From NCBI GenBank assembly GCA_024867545.1, contig JANFNE010000027.1, positions 186,001 to 250,000 of the forward strand: a DNA stretch of 64,000 bases. The letters run 5' to 3'. The position numbers were made by a program, and so were the translations under genes. Under the pieces are notes generated by a model. The model had not been told where the DNA came from and did not search any database. It saw nothing but the letters and a program-made list of their open reading frames with translations. Positions within the stretch are counted from its first letter, which is position 1. Each line of letters opens with the position of its first letter. Below are positions 22,016 to 32,313 of the stretch, one piece after another. This stretch comes from Phytopythium helicoides (Eukaryota; Oomycota; Peronosporomycetes; Pythiales; Pythiaceae).

Positions 22016-23338
22016 TTACGCCGAGACTTGGTCGCCAGTCTCCCAGCGAGCGAGGATGTCAATGTCGTTGCGCAGGTCCCCGATCTGCGCGCGCAGCGCC
22101 TCGATCTTGCGCGGATCGTGCTTGCGCTCTTCGTTCAAGCGCTTGATCCGCTCGACGTACCGCCGCTGCCACATGTTGCTGTACGTGGCGTCCTGCTTGG
22201 TGACGGTGTGGTAGAACGAGTTGCCGAGCACGGCCGTGAAGCCGATGAAGTACGTGATGGGCTCCATGACGTCCCACGAGTAGACATCCCAGACGCAGTA
22301 CATGAGCCCGCCGTAGAAAGACGTGAGCGCCGACAGCGCGACCCACTTCTGCGCGTTAGGCAGCCGCACGGCCGCCTTCTGGATGTCGGCGTCCACGCCC
22401 TCGATGCGGCGCAGCTCCGACTCGAGTTCGCGCAGCAGCGTCTCCTTCTTGCGCTTGTCGTGCTTGATGTTGTACAGCTCTCCGTCTAGCGCGTTGCGCA
22501 CCGTCAGCAGGCTCTCCAGGCTCTGTAGAAGGGTCAACCAGAAAGCAGCAAAGGTGAGCTCCTCGTCATCGCAGCGAGCAGCTCGTCAGTGAGGACGCAC
22601 ATAGGGCCGCAGGATGACGGCGTTCTTGAGCTCCGGGTTGACCGACTGGTGGAAGTGCACGGCGAGGTTGCGTCGCTGCAGCTCGCGCAGCCACTTGTTG
22701 GCGACGGCCTCCTCTGCTCCTGCATTATGGCACAGCTTGTAGAACTCGTCCAGCGGCATCTGCTCGTTCCACAGCGCCCGTCAGCCTCCTCTCCACCGCC
22801 AAACCCCTCGCCAAGACGCACGTAGAGCCGCGAGTCGGCCTCGACCGCCGCCTTGACGGTCGCGAAGCCCGCGTTCTCCCTGTACGCGCGCAGGCCCGCC
22901 TCGCTGCGCTCTGCTCCGCACCAGTCAGCGTCCGCTCCCCCCACTCGCCTCACTCAGCGCCAAAAACCCCCACCCACCGTTCTCCACGAGCACGTTGACG
23001 CGGTCCAGCCGCAGGCAGAAGCGCATGGCCGCCAGCTCGCCCAGCTGCACCGTGCGCGCGAGCTTGGTGCCGTCGGGCGTCGTCAGCTCCACGGCCTTGA
23101 GCGTCGGGTCCGCCGCGCGCACGGCCGCCAGCACGTCCTGCACCGTCTGCGCCTCGCCATGCAGCGCCACGGGCGTCAGCCCCGGCCGCCCCGGCAGCGG
23201 CAGCTGAAGCGACAGGCGGCCAGCGGCCACCGCCGCGTTGCGCACGACCAGCTGAGGAGCGAGCGCGGAGCTCGCGGAGCTTGCGGGGCGCGCGAGCGAA
23301 GGCGCCAGGCGCGCGCAGAGGCCGCGCGCGAGCGTCAT
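22016..23338 (-). CDS. MCU: Mitochondrial calcium uniporter pore subunit
   Basis: Four exons: 23338-22978, 22910-22822, 22759-22601 and 22522-22016, all junctions GT..AG and in phase, 371 residues. The Arg/Ala/Ser-rich N-terminus (MTLARGLCARLAPSLARPAS) is a typical mitochondrial presequence. The C-terminal exon holds a coiled coil, transmembrane helix 1, the selectivity motif WDVMEPITYF (canonical WDIMEPVTYF, with the key D and E present), helix 2 and a second coiled coil. MCU tetramers conduct Ca2+ into the matrix through the inner membrane. Exon 2-3 sequence matches the N-terminal region before the coiled coil. No regulator (MICU) gene is nearby. Convergent with the oxygenase gene. Confidence 0.93.
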
Positions 23339-23933
23339 GGGCGGCGGAGCTGGAGGCGTCGAGGTGGAGGCGCTTTGGTTTCCCCCTGGAAGGCGGCGGG
23401 AGGGAACTGCTGGATCGAATATTGCGCGAGAAATGTTATAGTGAGTTGAGTTGGAGAGTGTGGGAATGAGCCTTTGAGAGATGATGAAGAGCGGAATGTG
23501 GTGGGGAAAGGGAGGTGGGAGGACTGCCGACTGGATCTATACGATCGACGAGGGCTGCAGACACCGAATGGACTAACTCGACACCGACTGCACGAGATGC
23601 GCCACCGAACGACCGACCGCTTCAACTTGGACCGACGATGGAGAGCGCTCACGCATGGAGGAGCAATTGGGAGCAACAGGCTGAGGCTAATCGTGGCTCG
23701 TTTGGCTGGCGTTGAGCCGGAAATACCTCCCTGCGCTCAGCATCTGTGTGTCATGCTTGAGGATCTTCCTGGTCGTGAAAGGGAGGGCTAAGTTTATCTG
23801 CTCGCATGAGTGAGCCAGAGCTGATCTTGTCGGAGACGCCTCCTCTTGAGTTCCATAGAGGACGTGGCTGAGCGGCGATCACGCCAACGAGACATTCAGA
23901 AAAAAGCACCCCAGAAAGCGTATTCACATCATC
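23339..23933. other. Divergent promoter region between MCU and array copy D
   Basis: About 0.6 kb between two divergent starts. No gene; short open frames here have no recognisable content. It presumably holds both promoters. Confidence 0.45.
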
Positions 23934-26206
23934 ATGGTAAGAGTGACCGCCTCAAGGTCGACAAGCCTCTCCAAGCTGCGCCCCGCAGCGGTCATCGCGT
24001 ACCTGGCCATCTTGGGCCGTATCGTCGTTGGGCCTCTGATTTTGCTGATGTTTGTGATGACGTCGCGCTTTCTAACGACAGCAACGGTGCTTATTGGACC
24101 GGATGACAGCTACTTCGCATTCATGGAAATGGACCCCGTCATGCATGGTGGATGCACCAACTGCAACCCTGGATGCATCGAGGTTTTCGTCAAGCTCGCA
24201 TACTACACCAACACATTGCTGCTCAGCAAACCAGTATACGAGAGCCTTTATCCACTAGAGGTAGTCAACGACAGCATACTGAGCGACGCCGCCAAGGAAC
24301 TTGCGCATCAAATTGATGCCACCGAAACATCAACGTGTATGAGTGGTGTCGACGAGTGGGGGTCTCGTGTCACCATGGTCGCAGGAACCCCTCGTCAAGT
24401 GCTCGATACGATTGCTGTGCTCGGAGTATCAGTCGCTCCACAAGTGTTGAAGGAGGTGGAAAACGCGCTCGAGACCGTCGAGGACTGTCCCACTCGATGG
24501 GTGCTTGATACACACTCGCGGGTCTTCCGATTCCAATCCACAGCCAACTCACTCGACTACTCGGCCATCCCTGCAGCGGACTTGTCCATCTTCCCCGAAT
24601 ACACGGAGTGTCGAGGTGAGGTGCCGAACGATGGACTCATCGGTGAGAAGTTGGCTCTCGAGACCTACGGAACAGACTTGGTGGCAGTTGTACCGGATCT
24701 CGTGAGGTTGTTCCCGTACTCTTTCCGAAGTAGTCTTGGAGACGTCACGACCAAGGTTGCGGCTGCCAATACCATGTATCCTGCGACGACAGTCACACAA
24801 CAAATGTTGAGAGCTTACTATGGAGGATGTCGTGTGCGTGCTGTGAACACGACGGGTGTTTATATTGAAGAAGACTGTGAGGTGGACCCTCACTGGCTGA
24901 ACTACGGATTGATGATCCAGACGGCGGATGATTTACCCGTGTGCTCTGCTCAAGGTGTGTGCGTTCGCAACAACTATAATTCGCTTTGGGAGTTTGTGAC
25001 GTGGATCAACCCGGACACACCCCATCGGTTTCCGATTGCTGTCAACTCATTTCGTCTTCGGTATGCAGACAAGGTTCCATTGAGCGTGCTACCTGCTGTC
25101 GTTGCTGCTCAAATTCTCTTCATGGGGTGGATAAGCCTTTACCAGACAATGTCCCACAAGCGATCAATCTTGCTGGCACAGATCTGGGCGTACCGATGCC
25201 AAAACGGCCGCATGCAGGTCATGTACCTGGCACAAATCTCATACCACCTCATCTACAATTCGGATCTGTACTACCTCGGTCTGACGACGGGACTCTGACA
25301 GTCGAGAGTATCGGCAACCTCACCATGTGTTTCTTTGCATTCTCATATTCGTTCGTGAACTTGCTGAAGGCGCGATCAGGCGAACAACAGCTTGACCGAT
25401 ACTTTCGTTTGACTTGGGAGGTCGTGCAGATCATTTCCACAGCTATCGTTGGTGTCAAGTTGTACCATCTGCGCTTTACGTCAATCTCCAGCATCATGGA
25501 GAAAAACGGAGAGCTGCTACGAAAGACGTCCGCTCGTGGTGCCAAGTATTGCAACCTCAGCGACTCGTGCATCGTGTTTTCCATCAACATGTTTATCGTC
25601 GCTGTGGTGCTTGCACTAGTGCTAGGGCTTGCCCCGACAGTTGTGCACGTGACACTCAAGATGCGAGATCACGCGAGAGGCAAGAACCAGCACAAGGTGT
25701 TTAACAGCTTGCGCGACATCTCGAATCAGCAGAGTAACGCATCGACCTTCTCGACTCGCACTAAAAGCGCTCAATTAATCGTTTCCAAGTCTGGAAGCGG
25801 CAAAGTTCCCACCGACACATCCACTGGCAACATGATCGAGCCTGTCGAGGACGATGGAATCACGTCCTTCGAGCGCCACTGTCTCGGCGCGCCGTTCACG
25901 CGGATGTTCAACGACTGCGACGATTTCGCGTACACGATGCACCGCGGTCATCGATGCTCGAGTGTGGAAGCTATTCTACTCACGGGATTCCTCTTCTATG
26001 GCAAAAGCGTCTACCCTGCGCAGTCCGTGCTGCTGCTGTTGGCGGCTCGCGTTATTCCAAGATCTCTGCTCCGTACGTTCAACATTTTGCTGTTGCGGTG
26101 GCGCGTCGATCCGTTCACCAACTCGGTGGACCATCCTCAGATTTGCCCATGGTTCATGGCGGCCTCCGAGCGCGTCAAGCTATCTGCTGCCGTGCCCCTG
26201 CGGTAG
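23934..26206 (+). CDS. Multispan membrane protein, array copy D (1-bp frameshift, opposite strand)
   Basis: Copy D starts at ATG 23934 (MVRVTASRS) and has the same architecture as copy B: N-terminal helix, YFAFMEMDPVMHGGC, Cys-rich region, several central helices and the SFERHCLG loop. A missing A near 25290 (ACGGGACTCTG where other copies have AGGAACTCTG) breaks the frame after LGLTTG; the second half is open to 26206. The N-terminal third is closest to copy C and the middle (24565-24830) to copy A, while the last third is diverged from all. It contains a longer Ser/Thr-rich cytoplasmic loop (SNASTFSTRTKSAQ). About 757 residues if repaired. Function unknown. Confidence 0.75.
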
Positions 26207-26387
26207 CAAGCAGCCGCTTCAACTTGAAGTCATTGACACGCATCTGTTAAATCTGATAAAGGTATATAAATCACTGTTTATTGGTGTAAAGTAACAAAAT
26301 TTTAGCCTATCACAGCCTCTGAACCCCCGCGCGAAAGATCTCCACACTAGAAAAGCGCAGCAGCGAAGAAGGAGACAGGCGGCGAGG

Positions 26388-26868
26388 ATGGCGGCGAACC
26401 AGAGCATCAAGGAGCTGATGGCGGCCGAGACCAAGGCCAGCAAGATCATCAGCGAGGCGCGGCAGGGTGCGTGGCGCATGCTCGCGGTCTCCGCGGTCGA
26501 ATTGGCGCTCTGGGGGCTGAGAACGGCGCGGTGGAACGGCAGAGCGCGGCGAGCGGCTCAAGCAGGCCAAGATCGAGGCCGAGGCGGAGATCAACGCCTT
26601 CCGCAAGCAGCAGGAGCACGCCTTCCAGATGAACGCCAACACGGACGTGAGTGCTGGTCAGGGGAGCGCGTGGCGGTGAGGGTCGCGGCTAACGGACGGC
26701 GTGGCGCAGCTCATGGGTGACGACCCGACCATCCTCGACGAAGAGACCAACCGCGACATCCAGAAGATGCGCGGCGAGTTCCAGAGCAACAAGCAGGCCG
26801 TCATCCAGATGATGGCCGAGCACGTCGTGCGCGTGCGCATGGAGGTGCCCGAGGGAAGAAAAGCGTGA
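26388..26868 (+). CDS. V-type proton ATPase subunit G
   Basis: Three exons: 26388-26466, 26543-26646 and 26710-26868, with two introns of 76 and 63 nt, giving 113 residues. The N-terminal segment (SIKELMAAETKASKIISEAR) is the family hallmark, followed by a charged helix with alternating Glu/Lys/Arg (LKQAKIEAEAEINAFRKQQ) that pairs with subunit E in the peripheral stalk of the V1 sector. Length is normal for the family (110-120). Soluble, associated with the vacuolar or endomembrane ATPase. The start is the only ATG before the conserved segment. No irregularity. Confidence 0.93.
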
Positions 26869-27026
26869 GTAGGACGCGAGGACGCCGGGCTCGCCGGCAG
26901 CCCGCGTGCAGGACCAGGAGGAGGAAGCAGGGTCTACGAGTCAACAAGTGTCAAGTTGGTTGCAGACATGAAGTCCTCGTCACGTTACGCACTGGTGTCG
27001 GCTAGTCAGACACCGTCCCTACCAAC

Positions 27027-27794
27027 CTACGGCTCCGGGGAGGGCCTTTTGCTGCCGGCTGCGCGGACGCCACTGCTACTGCTGCTGCTCTTGGCCTTCT
27101 TGTAGCCGCGGCGCTTGGGGTGCTTGGCGAATGGGTGCTCGTTCTGGCGCGACAGCACGGCGTCGCGGTGCTTGTTGAGGTTGCAGATGGCCGCGCGGCT
27201 CACGTTGAACTCCTTGGCCAGGTCCGCCTGCTTCTCGCCGTTCGAGAGCCGCTGCAGGATGGTGCGCCGGTCCATCTCGCGCAGGTACCTCGACGACTTG
27301 GCGTCCTTCTTGGCCTCGCCGCCGCTGCCGGTGTTGTCGGCCTTGACTTTCTCGTCTGTGCTCGCAGACTCCCGCTCCTCGACTCGTCGTCGCTTGTTGT
27401 TGGTTCGATCTTCTGTCGTCAGGTGTTGCTGCTGGACCACCGGCAGAGGTCGAACTACCGCACCCAGTCGCGCTGACGGTGGTGTCAACTCACCCTCCGA
27501 CGATCCTCGGCGGTTGAGCAGCGACGCAATTCCAGGCAGACGTCCGCCACGCCTGGACGATGTGCTCGATGCCGCTGGCGAGTCCAAGTGGAGCCGGCGG
27601 TACGGATGGAACAGCACGTGGCGAGTCGTGGGCGAGACCCCCGCGTGCGGAGGGTGCCACGCAGCCTGCTGCTGCGTCTCGAAGTGGAGAAACTGCTGGG
27701 TGTCAATCGGGTCCAAGGAGCGCAGCGGCGGCAGGCGGCGGCGGTCCGAGAGCGCGAAGATCGAGTTGTCCATGGTGGAGGACACGCGGAGCAT
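27027..27794 (-). CDS. HTH (Psq/CENP-B-like) protein, paralogue 1 without UPRT domain
   Basis: About 255 residues from ATG 27794 (MLRVSSTMDN); the frame is open further upstream without a better start. The long N-terminus is low-complexity. Near residues 165-225 lies a helix-turn-helix of the homeodomain-like Psq/CENP-B type: SRYLREMDRRTILQRL, GEKQADLAKEFNVSRAAICN, then NKHRD. A basic Lys/Arg/Ser-rich tail follows and suggests nuclear localisation. The same 60-residue module is found in the next two minus-strand genes, so this is a tandem family. Unlike them it ends soon after the HTH. It is probably a DNA-binding regulator; the target is unknown. Confidence 0.75.
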   Translation of the reverse strand: MLRVSSTMDNSIFALSDRRRLPPLRSLDPIDTQQFLHFETQQQAAWHPPHAGVSPTTRHVLFHPYRRLHLDSPAASSTSSRRGGRLPGIASLLNRRGSSEGELTPPSARLGAVVRPLPVVQQQHLTTEDRTNNKRRRVEERESASTDEKVKADNTGSGGEAKKDAKSSRYLREMDRRTILQRLSNGEKQADLAKEFNVSRAAICNLNKHRDAVLSRQNEHPFAKHPKRRGYKKAKSSSSSSGVRAAGSKRPSPEP

Positions 27795-28722
27795 CCCTTG
27801 CAGCCGAGTGAGTGCAGATGGCGGAGGCGGTCTGGGGCTTGTGTCGAGTAGCGTGGAAAGCGAACTGGGATTCCCCCGATCACCAGGACCCTTTTCGCGG
27901 CGCTTGCTGTTCGGTTTCCGCTTTTCGCGTTGTAAGCTGAAAACACGCGAGGCGGCGCCTGCGGCTTCGCAGACGCAGCAGACAATCCTGTTCGGCGGCG
28001 GTTTCCCGATCGATGAATTCAATCGAGGGTTTTCAAAGAGGAGTTTGCCAAGGCGACTGCAAATAGCCTCGCGGCGGAGGTTCCGCTGCCTGACCGTCTG
28101 GATGGTGTGATTGGAGGAGCTTACTGGGCCTGAGACGATCTTGCAAATAGCGGGTGTGAGTGAGCGGAGCTATCTATCTTGGGGGGCTCCGCGAGCAAGC
28201 GAGATGTGGCTGCGGCCAACGGACAACAAGAGCGTGTCGCACACGTCCATTGGCCGCGGCTGTCCGAAAGTCAACTGCTGCACGCGCCAGCCAGGAACGA
28301 CCGTGACTTCTCTCGAAAAAAAAGTATATATATCTTTAGCGAGAGACGCAAAAAGAGACTCATCAACTTCAACGCCATGCTGCATGTGATCGCGAGTTGA
28401 GCTATGAATACACCACACTCGAGGACATTGGCGACCACGCGATCGTTGGCAGGAAGGATTTCGAGCAGTGCCGATGGCTTCGAACGGTTCGCGTATCGCA
28501 CACGAAATCTTGACGAGGGAGCATGAAAAGAAGCAGCCAGGCATCATCGCCGAAACGATCGTTTCGACCTGCTCTCCCCTCGGTGCAGGCGTATGGGGTC
28601 GAAACACTCGCGGCCAATGGCCTCAACACTAGTTTCTGAAAGGTCTGCCCATCCCAGCTGTGGCAGCGGTCTAGATCGACTCGCGTGCCTGAACTTCCAA
28701 GATCGCAACGTGCATGGAGTCT
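27795..28722. other. Intergenic, no supported gene
   Basis: About 0.9 kb between HTH paralogue 1 and a broken coding stretch. Short frames only; an A-rich run with TATATATA lies near 28317-28330. Nothing else supported. Confidence 0.45.
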
Positions 28723-29015
28723 TCAAACGCAGACGCAGCTTTGTGAGATGTTATCATTGTCATCATTCCTCTGGACAGAGGTGAGGTGAGTGGGGAGCAT
28801 GCGGCGCGCCTCCTCGGCTGAGATCTTCCTTGACGCCAGAAGATGCAGCCAGGGCGTGGGCATCGCTTCTTCGAAGGAACCCCACGCCAGATAGTGGGAT
28901 GTTCATTCGAGCCAGCGTCTCGCTGGTGTGGTCGAGTGGAAAGTTGACTTGAAACTGCTTTGATGGATCCCAATCTCAATAAAGGTGATATCGCGGTGAT
29001 TCTCGCGCATTTGAT
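28723..29015 (-). pseudogene. Broken coding fragment, unidentified
   Basis: On the minus strand three short protein-like stretches in different frames follow one another: RENHRDITFIEIG, then QFQVNFPLDHTSETLARMN with RRSDAHALAASSGVKE, then ISAEEARRMLPTHLTSVQ running to the TGA at 28725-28723. Their order and lack of low complexity suggest one coding region split by small indels. I do not recognise the family. It may be the 3' end of a gene whose upstream exons lie near 29000-29300. Confidence 0.3.
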
Positions 29016-29355
29016 GCGATGAATCTTCCTCTCTAGCGAATTCTCCTCGCGTACATGTAGAGAGTCGTTGAGGGATTGATAGCTACTGTCGCCGCTGCCG
29101 CTCGCCAAATGGACCCATGACCTTCCTGTCCTGCAAAAATGGGACGGAGCTAATGGTGCTTTCAATTTTGTTTCGAGGTGTCCGTGCCCGATGGGGTGTG
29201 CATGCACAGGCCGCAAGACTGCGAGAACCAAAATGAGATCGTGATAGGGACCGGGCAATGGGGCACTGTGCTCACAATGCTTCTCTTTTTCGTGCTCATC
29301 CCTGTTGCTTTGCATTGGATCCTATTCAACTGGAGCTTGCTGCTTCACCGGAATC

Positions 29356-31267
29356 CTATCCATTTGCTGCTTCAGTGTCCACATCTCGAGCTATTCGAGC
29401 AGCGAGTCTGTCAACGACCCGGCGGTGCCCATTACTCTCGTCTCCATAGTCATCGTGCATCTGGTTGGACTCGTCGGGAGTGGCGTGGTCTACGTGGGCA
29501 GTCACGATCTTGAGCAGAGGAAAAGCTGCTTGGAGCTCTCCGATCGCCTCGGCCGCGATGGACAAGGTAATCAGACAGATGAACGCGTCGCCGGCGCCTC
29601 GCTCGATAAGCGCACTCAGGGCTTGGGCGAGCCACACGCTCTTGCCAGCCGGCACAATGGCATGAAGAATATACACGTGGCTCGACGCGAGTTCAGGAGG
29701 GAGACTGACGTCCACATCCATGCTCGCGCTCATGCTCAGTGGTCCAGTCGTGGATGCTCCACCAAAATCTCCAAAGTGGATCGCTCCCATCGGTGCATCA
29801 GGATCAAGAGAGCGGAAGACTTGTTGAAGAGGTAGGCTTCAGGCTTGATAACTACAGCGCAGGCATCTCGAGACTCGTATGAGTCAGTGCTTGCTTCGCT
29901 GGGTTTTGCCGACTGCATACCCGAGCTCTTGGTCGATTTGCGCTTGAACGCCGTCGTCTCGACCCACGCAAGCGCTTCTTCCGTTACGAGTGTCATGAGC
30001 CGCCAACACAACCGACGAAACACAATGTTGTCTGCTTTCGGGTCGCTGAGGCGCTGAAGTGTAGCAAAGTGGGCCGAGTGGATAATTGATACACCAACGG
30101 ATTCTTCCGAAGCGCATTAGGCCCACTCGGGATTGGTTTTTGCGATGCAGAAGAGGAAGATCGGGAGGAAGCAGTCCGAGACGTGATTCCTATTCGCTCT
30201 TGCGACTGCTGGAGGTTGCCTGGCTTGAGCTTGGACTTTTTCGGATGCTTGGCCATCGGGTTAGCATGCGAACGCGACAAGATCACGTCACGGTGCTTCT
30301 TGAGATTACAGATTGCAGCCCGCGTCACTCGAAACTCTTTCGCGAGCTCGGACTGCTTTTCGCCGCTATCAATGCGCGCAAGGATATTGCGGCGATCGAT
30401 CTCGCGAAGATACCTCGACGTCTTTCCCTCACCGCCCTCGCTTGGGGTATTAGGCGAGTCCAGGAGCGATGAGATGAGCGGCGACCCAGTTCGGCTCGCT
30501 GGACCTGAAGCAGGCTCCCGATCTCGGCTTCGGACGCGCTCGGACGACAGTCGTGAGATTGCCTCGAGCTCCGACTGCTCGAAGTTCGTAGATTCCTGAC
30601 GCTCTTGCATCTGTAAACCGGACGGCGCTATGGGCTTCTGCTGAGCCTGAGAGTGTCGAGGGCTGTGCGTTAATGCAACTCGTCCAGCTTTGGCTTCTTG
30701 CCGGCCTATCCCCGCTCTGTCGCTGCTGACAGTTCCATGCCTCAGATCACTAGCACTACCGGCGGTAGAGAAGGCCCAGACGGGAGGAGCATCTCGCCCT
30801 CGAGCGCTGGCTGAGAACCGAGGCCCATTGTCCGCCCACCTGTCCTGGCCGGCGGCGACCGCTGACGATGCGGCTCCACCTCGAACGGGGTACGGGTCGT
30901 CGCGGATGGGTCGATTGAGACTCGAGCTTGGTGTCCAGGTGCTGCTTGATGGCCGGAAGACCGAGGCGGGGGCGTCCCACCGCTGCTCGGGCGAGTAGAT
31001 CCCCCTGGCCTCGTAGTCGGGAGCCGCGTAGGCTTGGTTCCCGGTCCATTGCCAGTCGTTGCGGTTGTCCTGCCCAGAAGGACGCTGCAGCAGCGAGCGG
31101 CGCGTCGCGAAGTCGGTGGCATACCCCCTGGCGTCTGGCGTGCGGAGCGACGAATCAACCACCTCTGCCTCCGTCCAGGCCGCTCTGCCTCGGAACAGCG
31201 AAGGCGGCGAGTCTCGGAGCTCCGGCCGCGTCGCCTCGGAGCCCTGTGGTGCGTGGTCGCGGTGCAT
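29356..31267 (-). CDS. HTH plus UPRT-like fusion protein, paralogue 2
   Basis: Start ATG 31267 (MHRDHAPQG). A Ser/Arg-rich region of about 260 residues precedes the HTH module (SRYLREIDRRNILARI, GEKQSELAKEFRVTRAAICN). Downstream is a domain that follows the uracil phosphoribosyltransferase fold in order: VYQLSTRPTLLHF (like VHxLxxHPLVQ), FRRLCWRLMTLVTEEALAWV (like FRRLVxxLxxLLAYEA), CAVVIKPE (like CGVSIVRAG) and ALIERGAGDAFICLITLSIA. It ends with FPLLKIVTAHVD. The PRPP-loop position reads AIVPAGKSV instead of PxxSTGNT, so catalysis is doubtful. Frame breaks near 30056 and 29787 (one base missing in each) must be discounted to join the parts. It may be a ligand-sensing nuclear regulator; this is inference. 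Confidence 0.65.
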
Positions 31268-32312
31268 GGCGAGTCTTGCGTTGTGCCCAACACGAGGCGA
31301 GCGAGTGAGCGACAAGGAGGCGCAAGAGGCACGGGACGGAGCCGAGGGCCGAGGGCGAGTGGTCCCGAGCGAGTCGGCGAGCAGTAAGCCAGGCTGGCAG
31401 CAGCAGCAGGTCAGGCACGAGCTGCTGCAGGCTCCAGGACGGCGCACGCAGGACAAGGCGGACAATGTACCGGACTCGGTCGGTCTCCGGTGGCGGCCGA
31501 TCCGATCCTAAAACTGCTGTTAACCGGCGCGAAACGGGCGAATCATCGAACGCCGGGGCGTATTTATAGGGCCGCTTTTTCGCAAATTGGAATTTTGTTG
31601 CAAGCGACGGGCCGTTCGTGAACGGCACGCTGCGCGTCTATGCGACCGAAAATGTTAAAAACATGCTCGCCCTTCTGGGTTTGACGTGGCGATCTTCCCC
31701 CTTCAAGCCTTGCCGAGGATGCGAGTATCGATGGAGAGCCGCCTTCGAGTGGACAAGCCAGCCGCGCCTGATGAGTGAGGCTTACAGCGAGTACCACGCC
31801 AACTGCTCACTTCGCTCCGCAGCAACGGCAAGAACCACCGCCTACTGTACGTACCGGTCTCGGGCTGTGACAAACAGCGGCTTAAGGAGCACAAAGGATG
31901 CCAGTACGGGCGGCGGCTGCCTCCTCGCCCTCGTGTGGTAGCGGCGTCAACTGAGCATAGCGAGCGCAAGTGACTTGCGTGACGAATCAGGAAATACTTA
32001 TCGAAAGACCGTAAAATAAAATAAACCCGCGCGCGAGGCCAGAAAAGATGAGTCCAAGAGCGCGCTGGCACGCGCGAACGCGTCAATTCCTGCCCGCGAG
32101 CAATGTACATGTGCACGTGCACCACCAAGCGAAAAGCTCCGCTCCTCCCCGAAGCCAGCTCGAAGCTAGCTTCGAAAAGACGAGCGCGCCTTTGTCGCCC
32201 ATTTTTCCTTGGCGAGATAGTCAGATGTTTTACCTGTTTCTTTTTTCCAGTTTTTCTCACCAACGCGGATACGTGTCGAGCGAGGCCTGCATTGCGTTGC
32301 GTTGCGTTGCGT
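31268..32312. other. Intergenic, no supported gene
   Basis: About 1 kb upstream of paralogue 2 and downstream of paralogue 3. GC-rich open frames, none credible. A tandem TTGCG run sits at its right edge. Confidence 0.4.
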
Positions 32313-32313
32313 T
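32292..32313. repeat. Short tandem repeat (TTGCG)n
   Basis: Four consecutive copies of the pentamer TTGCG (ATTGCGTTGCGTTGCGTTGCG), immediately beside the stop of HTH-UPRT paralogue 3. Confidence 0.8.

Noticed and set aside
14410..25290. Programmed ribosomal frameshifting as an explanation for broken frames
   Set aside because: Breaks differ in position and direction between paralogues and no shared slippery sequence is seen; sequence error fits better.
28671..29315. 214-codon minus frame as a gene
   Set aside because: Its residues are unstructured and the more protein-like stretches lie in other frames of the same region.
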